Source: Candidatus Methylophosphatis roskildensis (GTDB lineage Bacteria; Pseudomonadota; Gammaproteobacteria; Burkholderiales; Rhodocyclaceae). From it: a stretch of DNA of 64,000 bases. The position numbers and the translations under genes are program-made. Location of the stretch: NCBI GenBank assembly GCA_016708905.1, contig JADJEV010000005.1:186001-250000 (forward strand). Direction: 5' to 3'. The notes under the pieces are model-generated. The model worked only from the letters and a program-made list of their open reading frames with translations. It searched no databases and was not told the DNA's origin. This document shows, in pieces, positions 36,875 through 45,844 of the stretch. How positions within the stretch are numbered: the stretch's first letter is position 1; the number at the start of each line of letters is the position of its first letter.

Positions 36875-38053
36875 TCAGATTGCATCTTCGCTGCGCAGAC
36901 GGTCAATGGCATCGCGGCTGTAGCCCAGCTCGCCGAGTATGGCTTCGGTATGCTGGCCGAGAGCGGGGACGGCGTCCATGCATACGGCCATGCCTTCTGG
37001 CAGGCCCGGCGGCAGCAGTGCTGGCAGCCTGCCGACGGGGCTGTCAACCTCGGTCCAGCGGTGGCGCGCGCGCAACTGTGGGTGCTCCCACACCTCGTGC
37101 ATGTCGTTGACGCGCGCGCTGGCGATCTGCGCCGCATCGAGCCGAACCACCACCTGTTCCGCGTTTAACGTCGAGAAGGCCCCGGCGATCAGGCTTGCCA
37201 GTTCGGCCCGCGCCGAGTTGCGCCGCGCGGCGGACGCGTAGCGCGAATCGGCGGCCAGCTCGGGCCGCTGCATCACGGTGTCGCAGAAGCGCGCCCATTC
37301 GCGCTCGTTCTGGATTGCCAGCATCACGATCTTGCCGTCGCCGGCAGCGAACGGCCCGTAGGGGTAGATCGTCGCGTGGGACGACCCACTGCGCGGCGGC
37401 GGCGCTGCGCCATCGTGGGAATAGTAGAGCGGATAGCTCATCCACTCGACCATTGCCTCCAGCATCGACACCTCGATGCGGCAGCCCTGACCGCTCATTG
37501 CACGCTGGAGCAGCGCGGCCAGAATGCTCGAATAGGCGTACATGCCGGCGGCGATGTCGGCGACGGAGCAGCCCGCCTTGGCCGGATCATCGGGCGTGCC
37601 GGTGACCGAGAGAAAGCCGGATTCGCTCTGGATCAGCAGGTCATAGGCCTTCTTGTCCCGGTAGGGTCCGCTGTCGCCATAGCCCGAGATGTCGCAGACG
37701 ATCAGCCGCGGATGCGCCTCCCGCATGGCCTCCCAGGACAGACCCAGGCGCGCCGCAGCGCCTGGCGCCAGGTTCTGCACCAGCACGTCAGCCTGGGCCA
37801 GCAGGCGGGCCAGCACGCCCGCCGCTTCCGCGTGCTTGACGTCCAGCGTCAGGCTCTCCTTGGAGCGGTTGGTCCATACGAAGTGGGAGGCCAGCCCCCT
37901 GACCCTTTCGTCATAGCCGCGGGCGAAGTCGCCGACACCGGGGCGCTCGATCTTGATGACCCGGGCGCCCAGATCGGCCAGATGCCGGGTGCACAACGGC
38001 GCCGCGATGGCCTGTTCGAGCGTGACGACGGTGATTCCATCCAGCGGTCTCAT
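36875..38053 (-). CDS. CaiB/BaiF family CoA-transferase (class III)
   Basis: The 392-residue protein has the class III hallmarks: MRPLDGITVVTLEQAIAAPL, the nucleophilic aspartate region GAGVIKIE-like (LGARVIKIERPGVGD) with D168 in SVADIAAGMYAYSSILAALL, and HPRLIVCDISGYG. Such enzymes move CoA between organic acids and acyl-CoAs. Adjacent and in the same operon is an acyl-CoA dehydrogenase, so the two probably activate and oxidise one acid, perhaps one imported by the TRAP system. The substrate is not visible in the sequence. Confidence 0.85.
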   Translation of the reverse strand: MRPLDGITVVTLEQAIAAPLCTRHLADLGARVIKIERPGVGDFARGYDERVRGLASHFVWTNRSKESLTLDVKHAEAAGVLARLLAQADVLVQNLAPGAAARLGLSWEAMREAHPRLIVCDISGYGDSGPYRDKKAYDLLIQSESGFLSVTGTPDDPAKAGCSVADIAAGMYAYSSILAALLQRAMSGQGCRIEVSMLEAMVEWMSYPLYYSHDGAAPPPRSGSSHATIYPYGPFAAGDGKIVMLAIQNEREWARFCDTVMQRPELAADSRYASAARRNSARAELASLIAGAFSTLNAEQVVVRLDAAQIASARVNDMHEVWEHPQLRARHRWTEVDSPVGRLPALLPPGLPEGMAVCMDAVPALGQHTEAILGELGYSRDAIDRLRSEDAI

Positions 38054-38065
38054 GCCTGCCTCGTG

Positions 38066-39223
38066 TCAATAGGAGCGCGGCAGGCCGAGCATGTGTTCCG
38101 CCACGTAAGCGTAGATCAGGTTGGTGGAGATCGGCGCCACCTGGTAGAGCCGCGTCTCGCGAAACTTGCGCTCGACGTCGTAATCGCAGGCGAAACCGAA
38201 GCCGCCGTGGGTCTGCAGGCAGACATTGGCGGCCTCCCACGAAGCCTTGGCCGCCAGGTGCTTGGCCATGTTCGCCTGCGCGCCGCAGGGCTGGCGCGCG
38301 TCGAACAGGTCGGCGGCGCGAACGCGCATCAGGTTTGCGGCCTCGACCTCCATGTAGGCCTCGGCAATCGGGAACTGCACGCCCTGATTCTGGCCGATCG
38401 GGCGGTCGAAGACGACGCGCTCATTGGCGTACCGGGTGGCCCGCCCGATGAACCAGTGGCCGTCGCCGATGCACTCGGCGGCGATCAGGGTGCGCTCGGC
38501 GTTCAGGCCATCGAGGATGTACCTGAAGCCCATGCCTTGCTCGCCGATCAGGTTCTCCGCCGGTATCTCCAGATTGTCGAAGAACAACTCGTTGGTCTCG
38601 TGGTTCACCATGTTGGCGATCGGGCGCACGGTCAGACCATGGCCGATCGCCTCGCGCAGATCGACGATGAACACCGACATGCCCTCGGACTTCTTTCTCA
38701 CCTCCGCCAGCGGCGTGGTGCGCGCGAGCAGGATCATCAGGTCGGAATGCTGGACGCGCGAGATCCACACCTTCTGGCCATTCACCAGGTAGCGGTCGCC
38801 CTTCCTCACGGCGGTGGTCCTGAGCCGCGTGGTGTCGCTGCCGGTGGTGGGCTCGGTCACCGCCATCGACTGGATGCGCAGCTCGCCGGCAGCGATCTTC
38901 GGCAGGTACTTCTGCTTCTGCGCCTCGCTGCCGTTGCGCAGCAGGGTGCCCATGTTGTACATCTGGCCGTGCACCGCGCCGGCGTTGCCGCCGCAGCGGT
39001 TGATTTCTTCCATGATGACGCTGGCCGCGGCAAGTCCCAGGCCGGCGCCGCCGTATTCCTCGGGGATCATGGCAGAGAGCCAGCCGGCCCGCATCAAGGC
39101 GTCGACAAACGCCTCGGGATAGCCGCGCTGTGCGTCGATGGTTCTGAAGTACTGATCCGGAAACGCGGCGCACAGGGCGCGCACCGCATCGCGGATATCA
39201 GGGAAATCGTGCGTCGGCATCAT
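38066..39223 (-). CDS. Acyl-CoA dehydrogenase
   Basis: A 385-residue flavoprotein with the ACAD signature SMAVTEPTTGSDTTRLRTTA (FAD/substrate region) and the C-terminal signature QTHGGFGFACDYDVERKFRE; the last block holds the usual position of the catalytic base in this subgroup, which has no clear Glu at the standard VLCAD site. It lies 12 bp before the CoA-transferase gene. It should oxidise the alpha-beta bond of a short or branched acyl-CoA; the exact substrate is unknown. Confidence 0.87.
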   Translation of the reverse strand: MMPTHDFPDIRDAVRALCAAFPDQYFRTIDAQRGYPEAFVDALMRAGWLSAMIPEEYGGAGLGLAAASVIMEEINRCGGNAGAVHGQMYNMGTLLRNGSEAQKQKYLPKIAAGELRIQSMAVTEPTTGSDTTRLRTTAVRKGDRYLVNGQKVWISRVQHSDLMILLARTTPLAEVRKKSEGMSVFIVDLREAIGHGLTVRPIANMVNHETNELFFDNLEIPAENLIGEQGMGFRYILDGLNAERTLIAAECIGDGHWFIGRATRYANERVVFDRPIGQNQGVQFPIAEAYMEVEAANLMRVRAADLFDARQPCGAQANMAKHLAAKASWEAANVCLQTHGGFGFACDYDVERKFRETRLYQVAPISTNLIYAYVAEHMLGLPRSY

Positions 39224-40331
39224 GCAATTGGCCTGGGTTGATTCAGAGACGCGATCAGGGCGGCCCCAAACGGCATCGTCGGTTGTCCGGCTCGCGACAA
39301 CTATCCACAGGTTTTGCGCTTTAGTCCATCACCTGCGGTGCAATCCCACGAAAGATCCGGGAACGAAGGCTTCACCAACAATCAAGCGATGGCCCACTTC
39401 GGGCGACTATCGACTAGTTGATTTCGAGCCAGACGGTGGCTGTCGCCACCAACTGTTCCCGATTGGGTTTCTTGTGAGCTTCGGCATACGACCCTCACCG
39501 GCCAGATGACGTATTCATGGTCAATGGCGGTTCACTGATCGTAAAGCTGCCGCTCACAGGGAACTGACGTCGGACTCCTGGTCGTGAGGATTGTTCGATG
39601 CCCGCCCTCACGGACGGCCTGTCAATGATTCGCCCACGCCTGTGGGCAGGCGTCGGACAATCCAGAAGCGAGGAAACCGTGGAATGCCCCGCGGTGGTGA
39701 GCGCAGCCTATCCCGTCTATGGGGATTCAAGGATTTGGACTCGGCAGATGAGTGGCTTTCCTAGGTGCCTACGCAGCGGCAAGACCGCTTCGATATCAAG
39801 TTGCGAGGCAGAATCGCGAGACTGTTGGGTCACGATGCAAGCAACAGACGACGTTTTCATGAAGTAGGGCAAAACGTCTCCTTTCGACTCTGCGCGACGA
39901 GGAGCCGACGTTGACTGTGGGTGTCGAGCGGTACGTGCGCTCATGGCGCGCATTGGAGCTGCGGCGGTGCGCGACATCTTCTGCGCGCATGCAGGCCGCT
40001 CGGTGACGCCCAACTATCTTGCCGCCCACCAGTGGCGGAATGCCAATGTCGAAACGCCAGCCACCCTGCCCGGGCAAGCCTGCGGCCTCTGGGATGACGA
40101 AGTGCGGCTTGGCGTGTGCGGCGACAGCGGCGTGGCCAGCCAGGTCGATCAGGTCCACCACAGCGGAGTCGCCCTGGCGGCACGGATGTCCAAGGGTTTG
40201 ATGTCACCGCGCGCGCACAGGTTCATTCAAGGCCTGGAACGCGACCTCCGCAACACTGCCGAAGCGCAAGCTGTTCACGGCTGAGCATGCGCCCGTGAAA
40301 GCCCGCGTTTCCTGAACGAGACCCATCCCAT
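39224..40331. other. Gene-free 1.1-kb stretch, possibly eroded sequence
   Basis: No reading frame here has recognised features. Open frames on both strands (for example MVDLIDLAGHAAVAAHAKPH on the minus strand around 39.8-40.2 kb) may be remnants. It marks the boundary between the metabolic genes on the left and the photo-oxidative cluster on the right, and base composition near 39.3-39.9 kb is less GC-rich than the neighbours. Confidence 0.45.
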
Positions 40332-40973
40332 ATGAATTCGTACACCCCTGCCACCGACCGCCACACCGTCGAGCCTGAAAAGCCGGCGCCCTTGCAGACC
40401 CTGGCCGGCGCCGTCGGCGGCACCCGGTATCTGCCACTGCCAACCCTGGTAGCCGACCTGCGCAGCGATCACGCCGGCGAAAGCGGCGCGGTGATGATCT
40501 ACCGAGGCATCCTCGCCATCACACGCGACGCTGGCGTGCGCCACTTTGCGCAACAGCACCTCGCCGCCGAGGCGCGCCACCTGAGCCAGATCGAACCGCT
40601 GCTGGCGCCACAGCAGCCCAGCCGGCTGTTGCCGCTGTGGCACGTCGCCGGCTGGCTGACGGGCGCGCTGCCCGCGAGGGTGGGGCCGCGGATGGTGTAC
40701 GCCACCATCGAGGCCGTCGAGACCTTTTTCGACCAACACTACGCCGAGCAGATCGAGTCGATCGACCCGCACGACCCGCACTCCTCCCACCCGCCCCTGC
40801 AGTCGGTGCGGGCGCTGTTGCAAGCCTGCCGCAGTGATGAAATCGCGCACCGCGACGAAGCCCCTGCGCTCTTTGCTGCGGGTGGGCGTCCGGCTTCGCT
40901 GGCCTTGCGTTGCTGGGTCTGGTCGGTCGGCGCCGGTTCGCGCGTGGCCGTGAAAATCTGCCGCGGGATTTGA
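40332..40973 (+). CDS. coq7: Coq7-type demethoxyubiquinone hydroxylase
   Basis: The 213-residue protein is of the ferritin-like Coq7 family, a di-iron hydroxylase for the C6 step of ubiquinone synthesis. Iron-ligand motifs are visible: E49 region HAGESGAVMIYRG, E-x2-H in LAAEARHL, E in ATIEAVETFFDQH and ExxH in DEIAHRDEA. It sits 3 bp before a UbiG-like gene, so the two form a small quinone operon. Other bacterial genomes use UbiF/UbiI flavin enzymes in its place. Confidence 0.88.
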   Translation: MNSYTPATDRHTVEPEKPAPLQTLAGAVGGTRYLPLPTLVADLRSDHAGESGAVMIYRGILAITRDAGVRHFAQQHLAAEARHLSQIEPLLAPQQPSRLLPLWHVAGWLTGALPARVGPRMVYATIEAVETFFDQHYAEQIESIDPHDPHSSHPPLQSVRALLQACRSDEIAHRDEAPALFAAGGRPASLALRCWVWSVGAGSRVAVKICRGI

Positions 40974-40976
40974 ACC

Positions 40977-41616
40977 ATGACGACCGATAAGCCTTCAGCT
41001 GTGCTGCCCAGCACCATCCGCAGCGACGAAGTCGATCGCTTCAACCGCCTGTCAGCGACCTGGTGGAACGCTGCCGGGCCGATGCGCCCGCTGCACGTCA
41101 TCAACGGCCTTCGCCTGAGCTACGTGCTCGAACAGATCGCCCGCCACTTTGCTTGTCGGTTCGCTCGCCCGCCCGGTGAATTGACGGGGCTGCGCACCGC
41201 CGACATCGGTTGCGGCGCTGGCCTGATGTGCGAGCCCCTGGCCGAGCGCGGCGCGCACGTGGTGGGCGTGGATGCCTCGGCGAAGAACATCGCCGCTGCA
41301 AGGCTGCATGCAGACGATGGCCGCCTGAAGATCGACTACCGGGTCGGCGAGCCCGACGCCGCGCTGCGCGACGGTGATGCCCTCGACGTGCTGCTGCTGC
41401 TGGAAGTGGTGGAGCATGTCGACAACCTGCAGGCTTTCGTGCGCCAGGCCGCCCGCCATCTGAAACCCGGTGGCCTGCTGCTGGTCTCGACGATCAACCG
41501 CACGCCGTTCAGCTTCTTGACCGCCATCGTCGCTGCTGAGACCATCTTCCGCGTGTTGCCCCGGGGTACACACCGGTGGGCGCAGTTCGTTCGGCCCGAC
41601 GAGTTGGACGCGCGCC
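40977..41616 (+). pseudogene. ubiG: UbiG-like quinone O-methyltransferase, C-terminus lost
   Basis: The first about 213 residues match UbiG (EVDRFNRLSATWWNAAGPMR; SAM motif ADIGCGAGLMCEPLAERGAH; LRPLHVINGLR). The reading frame is open to 42110, but after VRPDELDARHG (about 41616) the peptide is nonsense because the DNA switches to BLUF and SDR sequence on the other strand. The last 40-odd residues of UbiG are missing, so the product is probably inactive. The junction is a short shared stretch around GAGTTGGACGCGCG. Confidence 0.78.
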
Positions 41617-41929
41617 ATGGACCATTCACCGTAGCGCCGCTCGGTGATGCTCTCGCAGTGGATCAACTCCAGGGCCTTGTGGCGCGGGTCGGCAAAGATC
41701 GCGCATACAGGCGCGTGACCTTGCCGCGCTCGCCTTCAAGCGCCTGCAGAAACATTCCTTGCCCCTCGCAGAGAACGCCCGTGATGTCATTCTGCGTATT
41801 CCAGGCACGTGCCTTGCACAGAATCGAATCGGTCAGCGCACGGGTCTGCGGGCCTTGGGCGCGCAATTGGCGCGCCAGGGCGCGGCCGATGCCGCCGCTG
41901 GCACCGGTGATGAGGGCGATTGCGGTCAT
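41610..41929 (-). pseudogene. SDR N-terminus fused to a frameshifted BLUF-domain fragment
   Basis: From ATG 41929 the frame begins as a short-chain dehydrogenase (MTAIALITGASGGIGRALAR), then changes after about 30 residues into the middle of a BLUF blue-light flavin domain (LTDSILCKARAWNTQNDITG to LEGERGKVTRLYAR). One base is missing near 41701; the other frame then gives IFADPRHKALELIHCESITE and RRYGEWSMA. The BLUF N-terminus and most of the SDR are absent. The region is a recombination scar and not a working gene. Confidence 0.72.
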
Positions 41930-41977
41930 GGTGTGTTCCAAATCTGTAAGGGGGGTCGAGATCAACGGGGGTTGTTG

Positions 41978-42367
41978 TCACGAGTCGGCGTCGCGATGGT
42001 TCGGCCGTTCCGGCGCAGGCCGGTCCAGGCCGGGCTGGTCCAGGCCGGGCTGGTCCAGACGAAACGCCCAGCGCTGCAGCAGCGGCCGCCAGCGCAGGAA
42101 GAGTTGGTAGGCGCGCTCCATCACCCAGGCCGCGCCCGGCAGGCGGCCGAGCAGGGCCAGCCAGCGCCAGCCGGGCAGCGCGGCCCATAGCGCCAGGAAC
42201 GCCTGCGCGCCGCTGACATCGGCAAAACACACCGGCGAATCCGACCGCAGTGGCGGCAGGCCGCGGTAGATGCCGATCTCGCGGCGGCACAGCGGGCACG
42301 CGCCGTCGTACAGCACGGTCAGCGGCGGCGACCCCTTGACGGGTTCGGTCACAGGCTCGATCACCAT
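41978..42367 (-). CDS. DUF393 (DCC-motif) protein with internal deletion
   Basis: A 129-residue protein with the DCC-type motif LYDGACPLCRREI, and the C-terminal part FLALWAALPGWRWLALLGRL. Compared with the usual family layout about 30 residues seem to be missing between CFADVS and SGAQAF. The tail repeats DQPGLDQPGLDRPA, coded by a 15-bp tandem repeat. The start overlaps the preceding gene's stop by 7 bp. Such proteins are thiol-disulfide oxidoreductase-like; this one may be impaired. Confidence 0.7.
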   Translation of the reverse strand: MVIEPVTEPVKGSPPLTVLYDGACPLCRREIGIYRGLPPLRSDSPVCFADVSGAQAFLALWAALPGWRWLALLGRLPGAAWVMERAYQLFLRWRPLLQRWAFRLDQPGLDQPGLDRPAPERPNHRDADS

Positions 42368-43572
42368 GCAGGCACCTCGATGACGGCCAGCAGGTCTGCG
42401 GCCGAGTTGAGGCCGCGTGAGGCGCGCGCCCACCATTGCGAAAAAGAGTCGCAGCGCCGATCGACGAGCGGGAACAGCGCCGGCGCGGCGCCACATTCGG
42501 CCCAGCGCGCCAGCCACGGCGCGAGGTGGGGTTCATCGATGCTGCGCACCCTGCGGGCGCCTTTCAACGCGGCGCCGATGACCGCTGCGTCACCGTGCCA
42601 GCGCTCAGCGGCAAGTTCGGCCATCCGGTTGCCGACGAAGTGCCAGCGCCGTTCCCTCCACGGCCAGACGCGATGAAAGTCGGCCACGAAGACACCGACC
42701 ACCAGCGCGTCGGCCGGCAGCGCGCCCGGCAGTTCGCCCAAGCTCCAGGGGTGCACCAGCCAGACGTCCTGTCCGGCAACGGCAGCGGCGTCGGGAGTCG
42801 TCAAGCCGATTTCATCGGGCGGCTCGGCGGTCAAGCGGGGTTCGATCAACGATGCGCTGTCGAGCAGTACGCGGTGTTCGCCTCGGCCCGGCTGCGCTGG
42901 CTGGCGCGCCATGCGGTCCAGCGCCTCATAGGACGTGTCGATGACGCTGCCGGGGCTGTGCCATGGCGCGGGTGCGTAGCGGGCCACGTTGTCGGCGTTG
43001 AAGAGGTACGGCTTGCTGCTGCCGGTGCCGGCCACCCATTGCCAGCTGAGGTGGTTGCTGGCGAGGTCGCCGTCGAGCAGGTGGCCGTACAGCCAATCGG
43101 CGGCGACGCGCCAATGCACCTTGCGCACATGCACCACGTAGCTGGCGAGCCACATGCGCGCGTGGTTGTGCAGCGTGCCGGTAGCGTAGAGCGCACGCAC
43201 GGCTTCGTCCACCACCGGCACGCCGGTGCAAGCGTGGCGGATGTCGGCCGGCAACTCGCGGTCGTAGGCATCGTCGGGCAGCAGGCCTTCCCGCAGCGAG
43301 TGGAGGATGCCCTCGCCGCGGTGCTGCCAGACATGGCGGAAGTAGGCGCGCCAGCCGAGCTCGAAGACAAACTTATGCTGCACGTCGAGCGCATGCCGCG
43401 CGGCCACGCCGGCCAGCACCTCGGCGAGCGTGACGAAGCCATGCGTGATGTACGGCGACAGGGCGCTGACGGCGCCATTGAGCGCATTGCGCGTGCGTGC
43501 GTAGGCGGCCGGCCGCACGGCGGCGATGCGGGCCCGCGCCGCGGCCAGCGTGGGCGCGAAAGTCTCATGCAT
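42361..43572 (-). CDS. Photolyase-like FAD-binding protein
   Basis: The 403-residue product has the photolyase/cryptochrome FAD domain in its first 230 residues: TRNALNGAVSALSPYITHGF, ELGWRAYFRHVWQH, NHARMWLASYVVHVRKVHW and DGDLASNHLSWQWVAGTG. No Rossmann-like antenna domain precedes it; the C-terminal half (DVWLVHPWSLGELPGALPAD) has an alpha/beta look, a layout unlike class I-II photolyases. It overlaps the photolyase gene by 8 bp and DUF393 by 7 bp. Enzymatic role unknown; blue-light or DNA-repair function is inferred. Confidence 0.78.
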   Translation of the reverse strand: MHETFAPTLAAARARIAAVRPAAYARTRNALNGAVSALSPYITHGFVTLAEVLAGVAARHALDVQHKFVFELGWRAYFRHVWQHRGEGILHSLREGLLPDDAYDRELPADIRHACTGVPVVDEAVRALYATGTLHNHARMWLASYVVHVRKVHWRVAADWLYGHLLDGDLASNHLSWQWVAGTGSSKPYLFNADNVARYAPAPWHSPGSVIDTSYEALDRMARQPAQPGRGEHRVLLDSASLIEPRLTAEPPDEIGLTTPDAAAVAGQDVWLVHPWSLGELPGALPADALVVGVFVADFHRVWPWRERRWHFVGNRMAELAAERWHGDAAVIGAALKGARRVRSIDEPHLAPWLARWAECGAAPALFPLVDRRCDSFSQWWARASRGLNSAADLLAVIEVPAW

Positions 43573-45133
43573 GCTGCTTAAACCCTGGTTCGACCCCGAC
43601 CTCGCCACGGCGGATGGCCGCCGCGCGTTCGTTGACAGCCTGCTTTTGCGCATCGTTCAGGCGCGCCACGTTCTTCACCTGCAGCGCCATGCGCGGGTTC
43701 CTGGCCAGCGCCGCTTGATGGCGCATCAGGAAATCCCAGTACAGGGTGGTGAACGGGCACGCGCTATCGCCGCTGCGCTGCGCGGGGTCGTAACGGCAGC
43801 CCTTGCAGTGCGGGCTCATGCGCTGGATGTACTTGCCGGTGGCGATGTAGGGCTTGCTGCCCATCACGCCGCCATCGGCGTACTGGCTCATGCCCAGGGT
43901 GTTGGGCAACTCGACCCATTCCACCGCATCGACATACACCGCCAGGTACCAGACGTGCACCTGCTTCGGCTGCACGCCCAGCATCAGCGCGTACAGGCCG
44001 GTGACCATCAGACGCTGAATGTGGTTGGCGTAACCGTGCGTGAGCGTCTGCGCGAGCGCATCGCGCAGGCAGGCCATGTCAGTGGCGCCGGTCCAGAACC
44101 AAGCCGGCAGGTCGTGCTGGGCGTCGAGTGCGTTGCGTTCCAGGTACTCGGGCATCTGGGTCCAGTAGATGCCGCGCACGTACTCGCGCCAGCCCAAGAT
44201 CTGGCGGATGAAACCCTCGACGCTGGCCAAGGGCGCATGCCCATCGTGGTGCGCCGCTTCGGCCGCGGCCACGACCTCGCGTGGGTTCAGCAGCTTCAGG
44301 TTCAGCGCGGCCGACAGGTGGGCGTGGTACAGCCACGGGTCGCCGGGCCACATCGCATCCTGGTAGCGGCCAAACAGCGGCAGGCGGTGCTGGATGAAAG
44401 CCTGCAGGGACTGCAGCGCCTGCACGCGCGTGACGGGCCAGGCGAAGCTGTCCAGCTGGCCAGGGTGTTGGGCGAAGCGCGTGTTGACCAGTGCAATCGC
44501 CTCGCGCGTCACGGCATCGGGCTCGAACGACGTGCGCGGCGGCACGGCGCCCGGACCGGCGGCGCCGAAGGCCTCGCGGTTGTCGGCGTCGAAGTTCCAC
44601 TGGCCGCCGACGGGCTCGCCGTCCTGCATCAAGACGTCATGGCGTTGGCGTTGCTCGCGGTAGAAATACTCCATGCGCAGCGACTTGCGGCCTTTGGCAT
44701 GCGCCGCGAAGTCACGAATGCTGGAGAAGAAGTGGCGGTCCTCGCGAATGTCCAGCGCAACGCCGTTGGCCTCGGCGACGCCCTTGATCGCCTGCAGCAC
44801 GCGCCAGTCGCCCGGGGCGGTCATGACGAGTAAGGCCGGCTTCAGGCGCAGAAGGTCAGCCTGCAACTGCGCACCCAGACTGACGCCGTTGCCCGGCGCC
44901 TCCAAACGCGTGTAGTGCAGCGGGCGGCCGCTGTCTTGCAGGGCGAGCGCGAAGTGACGCATTGCCGCCAGGAACATCACCGTGCGCGGCTTGCTCGACC
45001 ACACGTGGGTCGACTCCTCGGCCACTTCGGCCATCCACACGGCATCGACGCCGGCATCGAAACCATCGAAGGCCGCCGCATCGAGATCGAGCTGGTCGCC
45101 CAGCACGATGATCAGGGAACGCAGCTCAGCCAC
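43565..45133 (-). CDS. FeS-type (6-4)/bacterial photolyase-cryptochrome (PhrB/CryB-like)
   Basis: A 522-residue cryptochrome/photolyase of the FeS-BCP group. The antenna domain starts LRSLIIVLGDQLDLDAAAFD, the FAD domain includes NPREVVAAAEAAHHDGHAPL, and FeS-cluster cysteines occur in CKGCRYDPAQR and ACPFTTLYWDF near the C-terminus. The PhrB enzymes repair (6-4) photoproducts with light. It lies between DUF2256 and the FAD-binding protein with 8-bp overlaps on both sides, so it is translationally coupled. Confidence 0.9.
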   Translation of the reverse strand: MAELRSLIIVLGDQLDLDAAAFDGFDAGVDAVWMAEVAEESTHVWSSKPRTVMFLAAMRHFALALQDSGRPLHYTRLEAPGNGVSLGAQLQADLLRLKPALLVMTAPGDWRVLQAIKGVAEANGVALDIREDRHFFSSIRDFAAHAKGRKSLRMEYFYREQRQRHDVLMQDGEPVGGQWNFDADNREAFGAAGPGAVPPRTSFEPDAVTREAIALVNTRFAQHPGQLDSFAWPVTRVQALQSLQAFIQHRLPLFGRYQDAMWPGDPWLYHAHLSAALNLKLLNPREVVAAAEAAHHDGHAPLASVEGFIRQILGWREYVRGIYWTQMPEYLERNALDAQHDLPAWFWTGATDMACLRDALAQTLTHGYANHIQRLMVTGLYALMLGVQPKQVHVWYLAVYVDAVEWVELPNTLGMSQYADGGVMGSKPYIATGKYIQRMSPHCKGCRYDPAQRSGDSACPFTTLYWDFLMRHQAALARNPRMALQVKNVARLNDAQKQAVNERAAAIRRGEVGVEPGFKQHA

Positions 45134-45293
45134 GCGCAGCCCCTTTGCGTCGGCAAGCGGCGCTGCAGTACTTCACGTCGGCCCAGTTCTTCGCCCAGCG
45201 ATGCCGCCAGTTCATCGTCAATCCGCAAGCCACGCAGGGCTTGCTGGGCAGGGCGGCTTTGTTGCCGCGAAAGCTGGCGTTGCGCTCTGTCAT
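45126..45293 (-). CDS. DUF2256 small cysteine-rich protein
   Basis: The 55-residue protein carries C-x2-C pairs (KPCVACGLTMNWRHRWAKNW, YCSAAC), the signature of DUF2256, a metal-binding type of small protein that often adjoins cryptochrome/photolyase genes. The ATG at 45293 begins MTERNASFRGNKAALP. It overlaps the photolyase start by 8 bp. Function unknown. Confidence 0.85.
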   Translation of the reverse strand: MTERNASFRGNKAALPSKPCVACGLTMNWRHRWAKNWADVKYCSAACRRKGAARG

Positions 45294-45321
45294 GGCGACG
45301 TGGTGCGGCCGACGTGCGGGT

Positions 45322-45630
45322 TCACCCCTTCTTCGCCCAGGCGCTGCACCAGCCCGCGCCCGCCACCTGTTTGCCTGCGAAGAGCGGGCAGCCGCCCGCC
45401 TTGTCGGTTGCCTTGCCCTGGTAGAGCGCGCAATTGGTGCAGTTCTGGCTGGCGGCGAACTTGGGGTACTTCTTGACGTCGACGCGCTTGGCGTCCGCAA
45501 CGTAGCCAAGCGCAGCGGCCTGGGCATCTTTCTCGTCGACGAGTGTCTGAGCCTGTGCGCTGGTGGCGAGCGCCGCACCGGTGGCGGCCAGCGTCATCAG
45601 GAACACGCGGCGGGTGACGGGACGGTTCAT
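45322..45630 (-). CDS. High-potential iron-sulfur protein (HiPIP)
   Basis: The 102-residue protein starts with a Tat-type signal (MNRPVTRRVFLMTLAATGAA) and has the four HiPIP cysteines in NCTNCALYQG, GGCPLF and GWCSAW. HiPIPs carry electrons in the periplasm at high potential. It lies 28 bp upstream of DUF2256, at the head of the photolyase operon, so it probably shares its regulation. Confidence 0.93.
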   Translation of the reverse strand: MNRPVTRRVFLMTLAATGAALATSAQAQTLVDEKDAQAAALGYVADAKRVDVKKYPKFAASQNCTNCALYQGKATDKAGGCPLFAGKQVAGAGWCSAWAKKG

Positions 45631-45672
45631 TTGGAACTCCTTGGTGGTTGGTGAAGTGAAAGAAAAGACCGG

Positions 45673-45792
45673 TCAAGCAACGAGGTGCTTAGCCGTTCGA
45701 TGTGCCGCTTCATGGGCGGCGAATTCAGTGGAAGCCTCCGCCGCACGGGACGCACGCTGCAGCAGCGCCGCGGACAGCGATTGAGCAGACAT
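45673..45792 (-). CDS. Possible 39-residue hypothetical protein
   Basis: The frame begins MSAQSLSAALLQRASRAAEA and ends TAKHLVA. It sits between the HiPIP gene and a broken methyltransferase. No family recognised; it may be a truncated remnant. Confidence 0.22.
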   Translation of the reverse strand: MSAQSLSAALLQRASRAAEASTEFAAHEAAHRTAKHLVA

Positions 45793-45844
45793 CCAAGCCC
45801 CCTCGACGCCTGAGCCGCCAAGGAAGTGTGCGCAGACGCCAGCC

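Noticed and set aside
39717..40284. Several open frames of 80-120 codons in the 39.2-40.3 kb gap
   Set aside because: No family motif, no ribosome site and overlapping frames on both strands; typical of GC-rich noise.
40977..42110. 377-residue protein as a functional UbiG variant
   Set aside because: Only the first about 213 residues match UbiG; the rest is antisense to BLUF, SDR and DUF393 sequence.
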